Shown here: positions 50,848 to 59,807 of the stretch, one piece after another
How the letters are laid out: each line of letters begins with the position of its first letter
How positions within the stretch are numbered: the first letter of the stretch is position 1
Source of the DNA: Rhizobium oryziradicis
Lineage (GTDB): Bacteria; Pseudomonadota; Alphaproteobacteria; Rhizobiales; Rhizobiaceae
Assembly (NCBI RefSeq): GCF_001939045.1
Contig: NZ_MKIM01000031.1
Coordinates: 186,001-250,000 of the forward strand
Length of the DNA stretch: 64,000 bases
Reading direction: 5' to 3'
Position numbers and translations under genes: made by a program
The notes under the pieces: model-generated
The model's database searches: none
Told to the model about the DNA's origin: nothing
The model's input: only the letters and a program-made list of their open reading frames with translations

Positions 50848-50875
50848 AAAAAAGGCGACCCGAAGGCCGCCTTTT
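50848..50875 (-). terminator. Rho-independent terminator after rplS
   Basis: On the minus strand AAAAGGCGGCC-TTCG-GGTCGCCTTTT (one G-T pair) followed by TT and AT-rich sequence, just after the rplS stop. Confidence 0.88.
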
Positions 50876-50898
50876 CTCAAAACCCGAAGGTTTAATGC

Positions 50899-51435
50899 TT
50901 ATTCAGCGGCTGGCTCGGCAGCGGCTGCAGCTGCGGCGGCTTCAGCAGCGGCTGCTGCTTCTGCTGCGGCCTTTTCAGCGGCCAGTACCTGTGCTGCTGC
51001 TACCTTTTCGGCTTCCAGACGTGCCTTTTCTTCGGCAGCGGCAGCGCGTTCAGCGTCGTTCAGCTTGCGGGCGCGGGTGCCGGTGTTTTCAACGATACGA
51101 GCAGACTTACCGCGACGGTCGCGCAGGTAGTACAGCTTGGCGCGACGCACCTTACCGCGACGAACGATTTCAACGCCTTCAACCATTGGCGAGTAAACAG
51201 GGAATACGCGCTCAACGCCTTCGCCGTAAGAAATCTTGCGAACAGTGAAGCTCTCATTGATGCCGCCGCCCGAACGAGCGATGCAAACGCCTTCGTAGGC
51301 CTGTACACGAGTACGTGTGCCTTCTGTCACGCGCACGTTAACGCGAACGGTGTCGCCTGGTGCGAATTCAGGAAGAGTGCGCTTGGCTTCGATCTTGGCG
51401 GCCTGTTCGGCTTCCAACTGTTGAATGATGTTCAT
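50899..51435 (-). CDS. rplS: 50S ribosomal protein L19
   Basis: 178-residue bL19, located at the 30S-50S interface. The core MNIIQQLEAEQAAKIEAKRTLPEFAPGDTVRVNVRV to SPMVEGVEIVRRGKVRRAKLYYLRDRRGKSARI is standard. A 60-residue C-terminal extension of Ala, Glu and Lys (EEKARLEAEKVAAAQVLAAE and a poly-Ala run) is a known rhizobial feature. The start at 51435 is fixed by the family; the long frame upstream is leader. Last gene of the ffh-to-rplS series. Confidence 0.96.
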   Translation of the reverse strand: MNIIQQLEAEQAAKIEAKRTLPEFAPGDTVRVNVRVTEGTRTRVQAYEGVCIARSGGGINESFTVRKISYGEGVERVFPVYSPMVEGVEIVRRGKVRRAKLYYLRDRRGKSARIVENTGTRARKLNDAERAAAAEEKARLEAEKVAAAQVLAAEKAAAEAAAAAEAAAAAAAAEPAAE

Positions 51436-51623
51436 AGGTCTAACCTTTTCAAGTTCTTCTAAAACAGCCAGAGCGCTCAACTGTGGTCCCTTGGTCATTG
51501 CCTCAGGTGTACGCCTTGCGGCGGGAGCGGTGTCGTGTTCTTTGTTTGCTGGTAGACGGGACAAGGCCCATTTCCGACGCTGCCCATATAGCAATTCCTT
51601 GGGCTTGTCATCCCTTTGGCTGC

Positions 51624-52319
51624 TTATTTTTGCTGTTTTTGTGACTCTGACAACAAATCTGGCCGCCGCTCGCGGGTTAGCTTCAACGCTTCTGCATTTC
51701 GCCATTTTTCAATGGCGGCATGATTGCCAGATGTCAGCACGGCCGGAATTTCACGCCCCTCAAACACCTGTGGTCGGGTGTAATGTGGATGTTCCAAAAG
51801 CCCGCCTTCAAAGCTCTCATGCAGGCCGGACAGATCATTGCCCATCACTCCGGGAATGATCCGCACCACGGCATCCAAAAGCGTGAGTGCCGCAGGCTCG
51901 CCGCCGGAGAGAATATAGTCGCCAATCGACACTTCTTCGAGATTGCGCGCCTCAATCACCCGCTGGTCAACTCCTTCAAAACGGCCACAGACAATCACCA
52001 CGCCGTCGCCACTGGCAATCTCGCGCACGCGCTTCTGGCTCAAGGGCTTGCCACGCGGGCTCATCAACAGTCTGGGGCGGTTATCATCGGCAATGCTGTC
52101 GATGGCGCTTGCCAGCACATCGGGTTTCAGCACCATGCCAGCACCACCGCCCGCAGGCGTATCATCAACACTTCTGTGCTTGTCGCTGGCAAAATCGCGG
52201 ATCTGCACCGCGTCAATGGCCCATTGGCCACGCTCGAGGGCGCGACCGGCAAGGGATACGCCCAGATGCCCCGGAAACATTTCCGGGTAGAGGGTTAAAA
52301 CCGTGGCCTTGAAGGTCAT
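51624..52319 (-). CDS. trmD: tRNA (guanine-N1)-methyltransferase
   Basis: 231-residue SPOUT enzyme that methylates G37 of tRNAs reading CNN codons, which prevents frameshifts. Trefoil-knot motifs are LLMSPRGKPLSQKRVREIA, VIVCGRFEGVDQRVIEA and YILSGGEPAALTLLDAVVRIIPGVMGN. It overlaps rimM by four bases (ATGA). A 188-nt gap separates it from rplS. Confidence 0.96.
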   Translation of the reverse strand: MTFKATVLTLYPEMFPGHLGVSLAGRALERGQWAIDAVQIRDFASDKHRSVDDTPAGGGAGMVLKPDVLASAIDSIADDNRPRLLMSPRGKPLSQKRVREIASGDGVVIVCGRFEGVDQRVIEARNLEEVSIGDYILSGGEPAALTLLDAVVRIIPGVMGNDLSGLHESFEGGLLEHPHYTRPQVFEGREIPAVLTSGNHAAIEKWRNAEALKLTRERRPDLLSESQKQQK

Positions 52320-52897
52320 TCTGAACGCTTGCCTTTGGCAGGCGGCGTGCCATCTGCATTAAAAGGTGGCGTGCTGCCATCATCAATCAAACCGGCAGCT
52401 TCCGGATCAATCAGCAGCTTTCCGCCCTCAAGATCAATTTCCAGCACGGCAGCTTCCGTGAAAGGAATGAGAACAGGGCGCTTGGCCGGAGCCCGGACTT
52501 CCAAGAGATCGCCTGCGCCGAAATCGAAAACCGCAGAGACAGTGCCATAGCTCTTGCCATCCGCATCCACCACGTCCAGCCCTTCCAGATCGGCATAGAA
52601 GAATTCGTCATCGTCCAGATCATCATCAGACAGCGCGCTGCGATCCACAAACAGTTCCAGCCCGTTCAAGGCTTCTGCCGCGTTGCGATCATTGATACCA
52701 CGAAAGCGCACGACAACCACTGTTTTGGCTTCGCGCACATCCAGCACTTCAAATTCGCGGCCATCCTTGGCATGCAGCTTGCCATAATCGCCAATCGCCA
52801 TGGGATCGGCGGTGAAGGATTTCACCCGTACTTCGCCTCGCAGGCCCTGAGCCGCACCGATCACGGCCATCAGCACCGGATTTTCAAGCTTGGTCAT
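52316..52897 (-). CDS. rimM: 16S rRNA processing factor RimM
   Basis: 193-residue assembly factor for the 30S head. The N-terminal RimM domain has VIGAAQGLRGEVRVKSFTADP, and the PRC-barrel domain includes DDEFFYADLEGLDVVDADGKSYGTVSAVFDFGAGDLLEVR and LIPFTEAAVLEIDLEGGKLLID. The C-terminal tail after residue 170 is charged and variable. It is separated from rpsP by a gap containing a strong hairpin and is coupled to trmD. Confidence 0.95.
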   Translation of the reverse strand: MTKLENPVLMAVIGAAQGLRGEVRVKSFTADPMAIGDYGKLHAKDGREFEVLDVREAKTVVVVRFRGINDRNAAEALNGLELFVDRSALSDDDLDDDEFFYADLEGLDVVDADGKSYGTVSAVFDFGAGDLLEVRAPAKRPVLIPFTEAAVLEIDLEGGKLLIDPEAAGLIDDGSTPPFNADGTPPAKGKRSE

Positions 52898-52981
52898 GGG
52901 CGCGCGCGTTCCTTCTCAATTGGTGGTTGGCTGAATTCATGTTGGAGCATCATTATGCAAAAAATCATGGAAAATAAACGC

Positions 52982-53019
52982 AAAAAGCGGGCACCATGTT
53001 GCCATGCTGCCCGCTTTTT
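52982..53019 (-). terminator. Intrinsic terminator/attenuator between rpsP and rimM
   Basis: 12-bp perfect stem AAAAAGCGGGCA (52982-52993) / TGCCCGCTTTTT (53008-53019) followed by T-rich sequence in the minus direction. It lies inside the operon, so it may reduce rimM-trmD expression relative to rpsP. Confidence 0.85.
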
Positions 53020-53035
53020 AAATCTTGGCTACAAA

Positions 53036-53407
53036 TTATTCAGCAGCTTCAGCTGTTGCAGCAGCAAGAGCATCAGCCTTCTGCTTCTTCTCAGCCAGAC
53101 GCTCAAGAGCGCGCTTGCCTGGCTTTGCCTTTTCAGGGTTGCTGCGCGCTGCGCGTTCAGCCAGACCAGCTTCGGCCAAAAACTTCAAAACGCGGTCTGT
53201 AGGCTGTGCGCCCTTTGCGAGCCATTCCTTGATGCGGTCGGCGTCCAGCTCAACGCGCTTTTCAGCGTCCTTGCCGAGCATTGGGTTCCAGGAACCAACC
53301 TTTTCAAGGAAGCGGCCGTCGCGAGGCGAGCGAGCGTCAGCAATAACGATCTGGTAGTAAGGACGCTTCTTGGAACCGCCGCGAGCAAGACGAATTTTCA
53401 GGGACAT
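53036..53407 (-). CDS. rpsP: 30S ribosomal protein S16
   Basis: 123-residue bS16 of the 30S body. MSLKIRLARGGSKKRPYYQIVIADARSPRDGRFLEKVGSWNPM is the invariant N-terminus. A C-terminal Lys/Ala extension (about residues 85-123) is typical of Rhizobiales. AGGAG precedes the ATG. A strong hairpin with T-run follows it. Confidence 0.97.
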   Translation of the reverse strand: MSLKIRLARGGSKKRPYYQIVIADARSPRDGRFLEKVGSWNPMLGKDAEKRVELDADRIKEWLAKGAQPTDRVLKFLAEAGLAERAARSNPEKAKPGKRALERLAEKKQKADALAAATAEAAE

Positions 53408-53467
53408 GGGTAACTCCTAGGTTTTTATACGATCATCTTTGATGATCGGTGTTTGTTGAGGCCGCCG

Positions 53468-53788
53468 TCAGGCGGTCTGTTGGGTATTGCTGCCGTGTTC
53501 AGCAGCGATGGCTTCATGATGCCGGATGACTTCCTTGATGATGAAGTTCAAAAACTTCTCAGCAAAATCCGGGTCCAGCTGCGCGTCGTTGGCCAAGCGC
53601 CGCAGACGTTCAATCTGGTATTCCTCGCGTGCCGGATCGGCAGGCGGTAAATCGTATTTGGCTTTCAGCACGCCCACAGCCTGGGTGCAGCGAAAACGCT
53701 CGGCCAGCATGTGAACCAATGCCGCATCGATATTGTCGATCGACTGGCGGTAGCCGGATAATTCCTGTTTGATGGCGGGATCAATCAT
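53468..53788 (-). CDS. Chorismate mutase (AroQ type)
   Basis: 106-residue all-helical monofunctional chorismate mutase that converts chorismate to prephenate for Phe and Tyr. YRQSIDNIDAALVHMLAERFRCTQAVGVLKAKYDLPPADPAREEYQIERLRRLA holds the substrate-binding Arg and Lys, and FLNFIIKEVIRHHEAI the third helix. Its place between ffh and rpsP is usual in Rhizobiaceae. It starts 12 nt after the ffh stop. Confidence 0.93.
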   Translation of the reverse strand: MIDPAIKQELSGYRQSIDNIDAALVHMLAERFRCTQAVGVLKAKYDLPPADPAREEYQIERLRRLANDAQLDPDFAEKFLNFIIKEVIRHHEAIAAEHGSNTQQTA

Positions 53789-53800
53789 CAGTGTCTATCC

Positions 53801-55378
53801 TCACTTCTTCTTTGGGAGGCCGGGAAGGCCCGGAAACCCTCCACCAAGACCCGGTAATTTTCCACCACCCAGGCCGGGAAGACCACCACCCATGCCACCA
53901 AGACCTGCCCCACCAAGGCCAGGAGGTGGTTTGATGCCAGCCGCTTCAGCCTGCTTTGCAAGGGCTTCCAGCTGCTTGGGGTCCATGCCGGACAGATCAG
54001 GCATGCCGCCCATTCCGCCGCCCAGACCCATTTTGCCAGCAAGGCCGCCCATCAGCTGCTTCATCATGCCGCCGCCCTTTTTGCCGCCCATCATTTTCAT
54101 CATGTCGGCCATCTGGCGGTGCATTTTCAAAAGCTTGTTGATCTCGGAGGCATCCGTGCCGGAGCCTGCCGCAATACGCTTTTTGCGGGAATGCTTGAGA
54201 ATATCCGGGTTCGAGCGTTCGGCCTTGGTCATCGACGAGATGATGGCGATCTGACGGCCAAACATCTTGTCATCCAACCCGGCGGCTGCCACCTTATCTT
54301 TCATGCCAGCCATGCCCGGCATCAGACCCATAATGCCGCCCATGCCGCCCATTTTCTGCATCTGGCGCAGCTGGTCGGCAAGGTCGTTGAGGTCAAACTT
54401 GCCCTTGGCCATTTTTTCGGCCATGGCCTTGGCTTTTTCGGCATCAATATTCTCGGCGGCTTTTTCCACCAGCGAAACAATGTCGCCCATGCCCAGAATA
54501 CGGTCGGCAATACGGCGCGGATGAAATTCATCCAGCTCGTTCATGCGCTCGCCAATACCGATCAGCTTGATCGGCTTGCCGGTGACGGCGCGCATGGAGA
54601 GCGCTGCACCGCCGCGGCCATCGCCATCCATACGGGTCAGCACAAGGCCGGTGATGCCCACGCGTTCATCAAAATTGCGCGCCAGATTGACGGCGTCCTG
54701 ACCGGTCAGCGCATCGGCCACCAGCAGAATTTCGTGTGGCTTGGCGTTCTTCTTGATGTCGGCCATTTCGACCATCAAGGGCTCATCAATATGCGTGCGG
54801 CCTGCGGTGTCGAGAATCACGACATCATGGCCGCCCAGCTTTGCGGCCTGTACGGCGCGGCTGGCAATATCGGTGGGCGATTGGCCTGCAATGATCGGCA
54901 GGGTATCAATGCCGGTCTGCACGCCCAATTGGCGCAATTGTTCCTGCGCTGCCGGACGGCGGGTGTCCAGCGAGGCCATCAGCACTTTTTTGCGATCACG
55001 ATCGGTGAGGCGCTTGGCAATCTTGCCGGTGGTGGTGGTTTTACCCGAGCCTTGCAGACCCACCATCATGATCACAACGGGGGCGGCAGCGTGCAAATCA
55101 ATGCCCACGCCTTCAGTGCCCAACATCTCCACCAGCTCATCATGAACGATCTTGACGACCATCTGCCCGGGCTTGATGGACTTGAGCACAGCCGCACCAA
55201 CGGCCTTTTCGCGCACCTTGTCGGTAAAGCTGCGCACAACTTCGAGGGCGACGTCGGCTTCCAGCAGAGCACGGCGAACCTCCCGCAGCGCCGCCGAGAC
55301 ATCAGCCTCGGAGAGCGAGCCACGGCCGGTCAGTCCATTCAGAATGGAACCAAGGCGGTCCTGCAGGTTATCAAACAT
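53801..55378 (-). CDS. ffh: Signal recognition particle protein Ffh
   Basis: 525-residue SRP GTPase. The NG domain has the P-loop GLQGSGKTT (about 107-115), the insertion region DTRRPAAQEQL, DTAGR and TRMDGDGRGGAALS. The M domain (about 310-450) is Met-rich (MQKMGGMGGIMGLMPGMAGM) for binding signal peptides and contains the RNA-binding SRKKRIAAGSG. A Gly/Pro/Leu-rich tail follows. It works with FtsY, encoded divergently 4.4 kb away. A hairpin-rich leader of about 420 bp precedes it. Confidence 0.97.
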   Translation of the reverse strand: MFDNLQDRLGSILNGLTGRGSLSEADVSAALREVRRALLEADVALEVVRSFTDKVREKAVGAAVLKSIKPGQMVVKIVHDELVEMLGTEGVGIDLHAAAPVVIMMVGLQGSGKTTTTGKIAKRLTDRDRKKVLMASLDTRRPAAQEQLRQLGVQTGIDTLPIIAGQSPTDIASRAVQAAKLGGHDVVILDTAGRTHIDEPLMVEMADIKKNAKPHEILLVADALTGQDAVNLARNFDERVGITGLVLTRMDGDGRGGAALSMRAVTGKPIKLIGIGERMNELDEFHPRRIADRILGMGDIVSLVEKAAENIDAEKAKAMAEKMAKGKFDLNDLADQLRQMQKMGGMGGIMGLMPGMAGMKDKVAAAGLDDKMFGRQIAIISSMTKAERSNPDILKHSRKKRIAAGSGTDASEINKLLKMHRQMADMMKMMGGKKGGGMMKQLMGGLAGKMGLGGGMGGMPDLSGMDPKQLEALAKQAEAAGIKPPPGLGGAGLGGMGGGLPGLGGGKLPGLGGGFPGLPGLPKKK

Positions 55379-55462
55379 CGCATCTTCCTCATTGTTTCAA
55401 AAGTGTTGGCTGCTTTTGAAACTTTGTGTGTTTCGTTGAAAAAAACAAGACGCAAAGCCCAA

Positions 55463-55497
55463 CGACACCCGAGGGCGCATCGCGCTGTCGGGTGTTG
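55463..55497. other. Hairpin in ffh leader
   Basis: Stem CGACACCCGA / TCGGGTGTTG with one G-T pair, enclosing GCGC-ATC-GCGC. It lies 85 nt upstream of ffh in a 422-bp gap that otherwise holds a candidate promoter and AT-rich sequence. It lacks the conserved GGAA tetraloop region of SRP RNA. Confidence 0.6.
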
Positions 55498-55573
55498 ACC
55501 TCCGGGAACTCTTTATACCTTTTCGGGTCCCGGTCGGCGGCTCGGAGTCTTATCTCTTCGCAGATTTGGCAGG

Positions 55574-55602
55574 GGTAAACAGGATTTTGGCCGCAGAGTC
55601 AA
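55574..55602 (-). promoter_or_regulatory. Candidate sigma-70 promoter of ffh
   Basis: On the minus strand CTTGACT (-35) at 55603-55597 and TTTACC (-10) at 55579-55574 with a 17-nt spacer. CTTGAC is the favoured rhizobial -35; the -10 is poor. Confidence 0.35.
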
Positions 55603-55800
55603 GAAAAATGCCGATTTGTTGCCGAAGCTCGGTTTCTTGGAGTGAAAGTAGCCGACATCACGATGTGGATCCTCTTGCTCTGGTATTTCTTTGTAATTTT
55701 AGGATTAAAATCAAAAAAATGTCCCTTTCTTGAAATCTACAGTTGAAATTCTGTCTTTTAATTCCCACGTACGAACTGTAGTTAAGTGAAGGGGCAGGAA

Positions 55801-56007
55801 ATGGAAAATATTTCAAGTATTCAATCTTACAAAATTTCATCAATGGCTGAGGCAGATGAATATTTGTCTGAACTTTTATCTCAAGAGAGATATCGTTCTC
55901 TGGATGAAATTGAACGACGTGCGGCAGTGTATATTGTTGATAGGGATATAGCGGAATACTTCCTCAATAAAGGACGCGAGCTTTTAAGTGAGAGGACTGC
56001 GATTTGA
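55801..56007 (+). CDS. Small hypothetical protein, AT-rich cassette gene 1
   Basis: 68-residue acidic, helical protein (MENISSIQSYKISSMAEADEYLSELLSQE, then YRSLDEIERRAAVYIVDRDIAEYFLNKGRELL) with no signal or membrane span and no family that I recognise. A good Shine-Dalgarno AAGGGG precedes the ATG. The stop overlaps the start of the next gene (TTGA). Clearly AT-richer than ffh and the metallo-hydrolase gene on either side, so probably acquired. The two-gene coupling is like that of toxin-antitoxin or effector-immunity pairs, but nothing confirms this. Confidence 0.65.
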   Translation: MENISSIQSYKISSMAEADEYLSELLSQERYRSLDEIERRAAVYIVDRDIAEYFLNKGRELLSERTAI

Positions 56008-56390
56008 CGGATTTGGATGTATATAGTTTACCGGCTTCTCTTGTTGATGAAGCTTGGATCAAGGCGGATGAGGCGCTTCAGCGCTACTCTGTGAGTACAG
56101 CTAGTGTAAGTGACGACGATGTCAGGAAATTAAGTTGCTCCATGATTGCGACCTTGAGCGAGTTGCGGACCATGTTTGACGGTAAAGTCTTTAAACAGGT
56201 ACTTAATAATTGCGGATATGATGTGCAGCACGAATTTAATCAGGCTGTCGCGTATGCTTCGGGCAATGTGGACGATTCAGACATCATTGAGCCATTAAAT
56301 GGTTACTTGAGTGCGCACGCGCACCTAAACAATACATGCCATTCACTTGATAAGCTGCGTGCTTTGGTTCCAAGAACTCAGCGCTCGTGA
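56004..56390 (+). CDS. Hypothetical protein, AT-rich cassette gene 2
   Basis: 128-residue soluble, acidic protein starting at TTG 56004, overlapping the previous stop by four bases. Sequence such as LPASLVDEAWIKADEALQRYS and FKQVLNNCGYDVQHEFNQAV suggests mostly helices. No known motif is found. Codon use and base content match gene 1 and differ from the core genes around. Role unknown; it is likely to act with gene 1. Confidence 0.6.
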   Translation: MTDLDVYSLPASLVDEAWIKADEALQRYSVSTASVSDDDVRKLSCSMIATLSELRTMFDGKVFKQVLNNCGYDVQHEFNQAVAYASGNVDDSDIIEPLNGYLSAHAHLNNTCHSLDKLRALVPRTQRS

Positions 56391-56535
56391 TGGAAATGGT
56401 GACGTTGGTTAAGCCGGTCAACGTCACCCGTATTTGCTGAGCATTTCGTCACTTCCGAGCTTTTAATTACCGGGATTAATCCTATCTGATTGCCAGGACT
56501 GTGCAGTCACCTCTTTGCAAGAGCAATCAAAATTC

Positions 56536-57534
56536 ATGGCAAAAAACCCTTACTTTTCCGGCACGGTCTCAGACCATTTTGACGGAACGCGCTTTTACAA
56601 TCCCGGCGGGGTGTTGCCGCTGGGATTTTCGCAAGTGCTGCGCTGGAAATTGAATGGGCAAAAATCTCGATGGCCCAAGCGGATCGATTTGCCTGTGGGC
56701 GCGGCCAAGCCTTCTTCGCACGTTGAGGGTGATGGGTTGCGGGTGACGATGATTGGTCATGCCTCCATGCTTGTTCAGGTGTGTGGGCTGAACATTCTGT
56801 TGGATCCGGTCTGGCAAGAGCGGGTCAGTCCGGTGTCTTTTGCGGGGCCAAAGCGGGTGGTGGAGCCGGGGGTGCGGTTTGAAGACCTGCCGCCGATTGA
56901 TATCGTGCTGGTGACGCACAATCATTATGACCATCTCGACATCAAAACGCTTGATCGGCTGCATCACGCTTTTCATCCGCTGTTTATCACGCCTTTGGGC
57001 AATGACCGAATCATCCATAAATCGGTGCCGCTTGCGAATATCCGGGTGGTGGATTGGGGTGATCATATTGAGGTTGCCGATGGGGTGCGGATCACCGCCG
57101 AGCCGAGCCATCACTGGTCGGCACGCGGTATGAATGACCGCTGCATGGCGCTGTGGGCGGCGTTTGTGATCTCGACCCCGGTGGGGCGCATCTATCATAT
57201 TGGCGACACTGGCTTTCATGATGGCATCAATTACCGCGCTGCCACTGAGAAATATGGTGATTTTCGTTTGGCGATTTTGCCGATCGGGGCCTATGAGCCG
57301 CGCTGGTTCATGCGCGGCCAGCATCAGAATCCGGAAGAGGCGGTGGAAGGCTTTCAACTGTGCAAAGCCGCTTTTGCTGTTGGCCATCACTTCGCAACCT
57401 TTCAGCTCACCGACGAGCCGATGATGGAGCCGGTAGAGCATCTGGCAGAGGCACTTTCCAAAGCGGGTATAGCACAGGAACGTTTTCGGCCTTTGCGGGC
57501 TGGTGAGGTTTTCGATGTGCCGATTATAAGGTAG
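56536..57534 (+). CDS. Metallo-beta-lactamase-fold hydrolase (NAPE-PLD/UlaG type)
   Basis: 332-residue metallo-hydrolase. The metal motif is THNHYDHLD (HxHxDH), further ligands are in EPSHHWSAR and YHIGDTGFHDG, and the terminal His lies in VGHHFATFQLTDEP. FSGTVSDHFDGTRFYNPGG at the N-terminus is typical of the N-acylphosphatidylethanolamine phospholipase D-like group, whose bacterial substrate is unknown. The ATG at 56536 is favoured over a TTG 21 nt earlier. It lies between the AT-rich cassette and dapF. Confidence 0.9.
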   Translation: MAKNPYFSGTVSDHFDGTRFYNPGGVLPLGFSQVLRWKLNGQKSRWPKRIDLPVGAAKPSSHVEGDGLRVTMIGHASMLVQVCGLNILLDPVWQERVSPVSFAGPKRVVEPGVRFEDLPPIDIVLVTHNHYDHLDIKTLDRLHHAFHPLFITPLGNDRIIHKSVPLANIRVVDWGDHIEVADGVRITAEPSHHWSARGMNDRCMALWAAFVISTPVGRIYHIGDTGFHDGINYRAATEKYGDFRLAILPIGAYEPRWFMRGQHQNPEEAVEGFQLCKAAFAVGHHFATFQLTDEPMMEPVEHLAEALSKAGIAQERFRPLRAGEVFDVPIIR

Positions 57535-57605
57535 AGTGGCAAAGACTGGTAATTCTGGTTGAATTCCGCCATATAGCGCTGAAACGCGCTAAGAAAGTGG
57601 AGCCC

Positions 57606-58517
57606 ATGGGCAATTTGGTCGAATTTGCAAAGATGAACGGACTTGGAAACAAGATTCTGGTTGTTGACATGCGTGGCCAAACCAAACCCGTGACGCCGGA
57701 AGCTGCCATTGCACTGGCACAAGACCCCGCCACCAATTTCGATCAGATCATGGCGATCCATGATCCGAAGCTGGATGGCACTTTTGCCTATATCGACATT
57801 ATCAATTGCGATGGCACGCGGGCGCAGGCCTGTGGCAATGGCACCCGCTGCGTGGTGCAGGCTTTATCAGCCGAAACGGGCTTGAAGGCTTTTACCTTCC
57901 AGACGCTGGCGGGCATTCTCAATGCTGTTGAGCATGAAGATGGGTCGATCTCGGTGGATATGGGCACGCCGGTGTTTGAGTGGAATAAAATTCCGCTCTC
58001 GGAAGAATTTCATGACACCAGCCGGATTGAATTGCAGATCGGGCCGATTGATGCACCGATTTTGCATTCGCCATCGGTTATGTCGATGGGCAATCCCCAT
58101 GCGATCTTCTGGGTGGATCGTGACCCGATGAGCTACGATCTGGAGCGATTTGGGCCGCTTTTGGAAAATCATCCGATGTTTCCGGAAAAGGCCAATATCA
58201 CGCTGGCGCAGGTGACATCGAAATCCACCATGATCACCCGCACCTGGGAGCGTGGGGCCGGGTTGACGCTGGCTTGTGGCTCTGCGGCCTGCTCGGCGGG
58301 TGTCTCGGGTGCCCGCACCGGGCGCACGGAGCGTAAGGTGGTGATCACGGTGGCCTCCAGCCCCAATCAACAAGCCCTGACCATCGAGTGGCGCGAGCGC
58401 GACAACCACGTCATCATGACCGGGGCTGCGGAATGGGAATGGTCGGGCCAACTCGATCCTGTTACCGGAGCATGGCAACGTAGCGATGAGGTTTTGAGCG
58501 AGGCATCAGGCTCGTGA
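57606..58517 (+). CDS. dapF: Diaminopimelate epimerase
   Basis: 303-residue cofactor-independent epimerase that makes meso-diaminopimelate for lysine and peptidoglycan. The two catalytic Cys lie in QACGNGTRCV and TLACGSAACSAGV. The N-terminus (MGNLVEFAKMNGLGNKILVVD) fits the family at ATG 57606; a GTG nine bases upstream is in frame. It overlaps mtaB by four bases (GTGA). First gene of dapF-mtaB-ftsY-ispZ. Confidence 0.95.
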   Translation: MGNLVEFAKMNGLGNKILVVDMRGQTKPVTPEAAIALAQDPATNFDQIMAIHDPKLDGTFAYIDIINCDGTRAQACGNGTRCVVQALSAETGLKAFTFQTLAGILNAVEHEDGSISVDMGTPVFEWNKIPLSEEFHDTSRIELQIGPIDAPILHSPSVMSMGNPHAIFWVDRDPMSYDLERFGPLLENHPMFPEKANITLAQVTSKSTMITRTWERGAGLTLACGSAACSAGVSGARTGRTERKVVITVASSPNQQALTIEWRERDNHVIMTGAAEWEWSGQLDPVTGAWQRSDEVLSEASGS

Positions 58518-59788
58518 GCGGCATTGATGTCATCACCTTCGGCTGTCGTCTCAACACCTATGAATCGGAAGTGATGAAGGCCGAGGCGGCTAAGGCTGGC
58601 CTCAACAACGCCATTCTGGTCAACACCTGTGCTGTGACGGGCGAGGCGGTGCGGCAAGCGCGCCAAGCCATTCGCCGCGCACGGCGGGAAAATCCAGAAG
58701 CGCGGATTATTGTCACCGGCTGTGCGGCCCAGACGGATGCCGCTGGCTTTGCCGCCATGGCGGAAGTGGATATGGTGCTGGGCAATGAGGAAAAGCTCAA
58801 GGCCGAACACTATCGCGCTCTACCGGATTTCGGCGTGGCCTCTGAGGAAAAGCTGCGCGTCAACGACATTATGAGTGTCACGGAAACCGCACCGCAAATG
58901 GTGGCCCATATTGATGGCCATGTGCGCGGGTTTTTGCAGGTGCAAAACGGTTGTGATCATCGCTGCACATTCTGCATCATTCCGTTTGGACGCGGCAATT
59001 CCCGTTCCGTCCCCATGGGGGCTGTGGTGGAGCAGGCCCGCAAATTGGTGGAAAGCGGCTATATTGAAGTGGTGCTCACCGGCGTGGATGCCACCAGCTA
59101 TGGCGCGGACCTTCCGGGAACACCGACGCTTGGGCTTTTGGCCAAGACACTCTTGAAGCAAGTGCCGGAAATTACCCGGCTAAGGTTATCCTCCATCGAC
59201 AGTATTGAGGTGGATCAGCATCTTTTCGATTTGATTGCTGAAGAGCCGCGCTTTATGCCGCATCTGCATCTGTCTTTGCAGCATGGCGATGATATGATTT
59301 TGAAGCGGATGAAGCGGCGGCATTCGAGCGCGGATGCGCTTGCATTTGCCAAACAGGTGCGCGCCCTTCGCCCCGATTTCAGCTTTGGTGCGGATATGAT
59401 CGCTGGTTTTCCGACCGAGACGGAAGAGATGGCGCAAAATTCTGCGCGGCTTGCGGAAGAGATCGGCATTGCGCATTTGCATGTTTTTCCCTACAGCCCG
59501 CGCCCTGGCACACCGGCTGCAAAAATGCCGCAGCTCGATCGGGCCGTGGTCAAACAGCGGGCGGCCGCTTTGCGGGCTATGGCTGAAAAACTGCACAGCA
59601 ACCATTTGCAGGGTTTGGTGGGAACACGCCAAAAGCTGCTGGTGGAGCGCAATGAATTGGCTCATAGCGAAGACTTCACCCTCGTGGCGGTGCCGGGTTA
59701 TCAGCCCGGAGCGCTTATCGAGGCTAACATTTCCGGTCACAATGGCCGTCACCTGACACTTGAACCCGCAAGCCCTGTTGCGGCCTGA
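58514..59788 (+). CDS. mtaB: tRNA t6A37 methylthiotransferase MtaB
   Basis: 424-residue radical-SAM enzyme that converts t6A37 to ms2t6A37 in tRNAs reading ANN codons. The N-terminal UPF0004 cluster cysteines are in FGCRLN, VNTCAVT and VTGCAAQ. The radical-SAM CXXXCXXC is in CDHRCTFCIIPFGRGNSRS (about 147-154). A TRAM-like domain closes the protein. GTG start inside the dapF stop; ftsY follows after about 20 nt. Confidence 0.94.
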   Translation: MSGIDVITFGCRLNTYESEVMKAEAAKAGLNNAILVNTCAVTGEAVRQARQAIRRARRENPEARIIVTGCAAQTDAAGFAAMAEVDMVLGNEEKLKAEHYRALPDFGVASEEKLRVNDIMSVTETAPQMVAHIDGHVRGFLQVQNGCDHRCTFCIIPFGRGNSRSVPMGAVVEQARKLVESGYIEVVLTGVDATSYGADLPGTPTLGLLAKTLLKQVPEITRLRLSSIDSIEVDQHLFDLIAEEPRFMPHLHLSLQHGDDMILKRMKRRHSSADALAFAKQVRALRPDFSFGADMIAGFPTETEEMAQNSARLAEEIGIAHLHVFPYSPRPGTPAAKMPQLDRAVVKQRAAALRAMAEKLHSNHLQGLVGTRQKLLVERNELAHSEDFTLVAVPGYQPGALIEANISGHNGRHLTLEPASPVAA

Positions 59789-59807
59789 TCAAAGAAAAGC
59801 AAGACCC

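Noticed and set aside
55463..55497. ffh leader hairpin as the SRP RNA gene (ffs)
   Set aside because: It is too short and lacks the conserved GGAA tetraloop and internal-loop sequence of 4.5S RNA.
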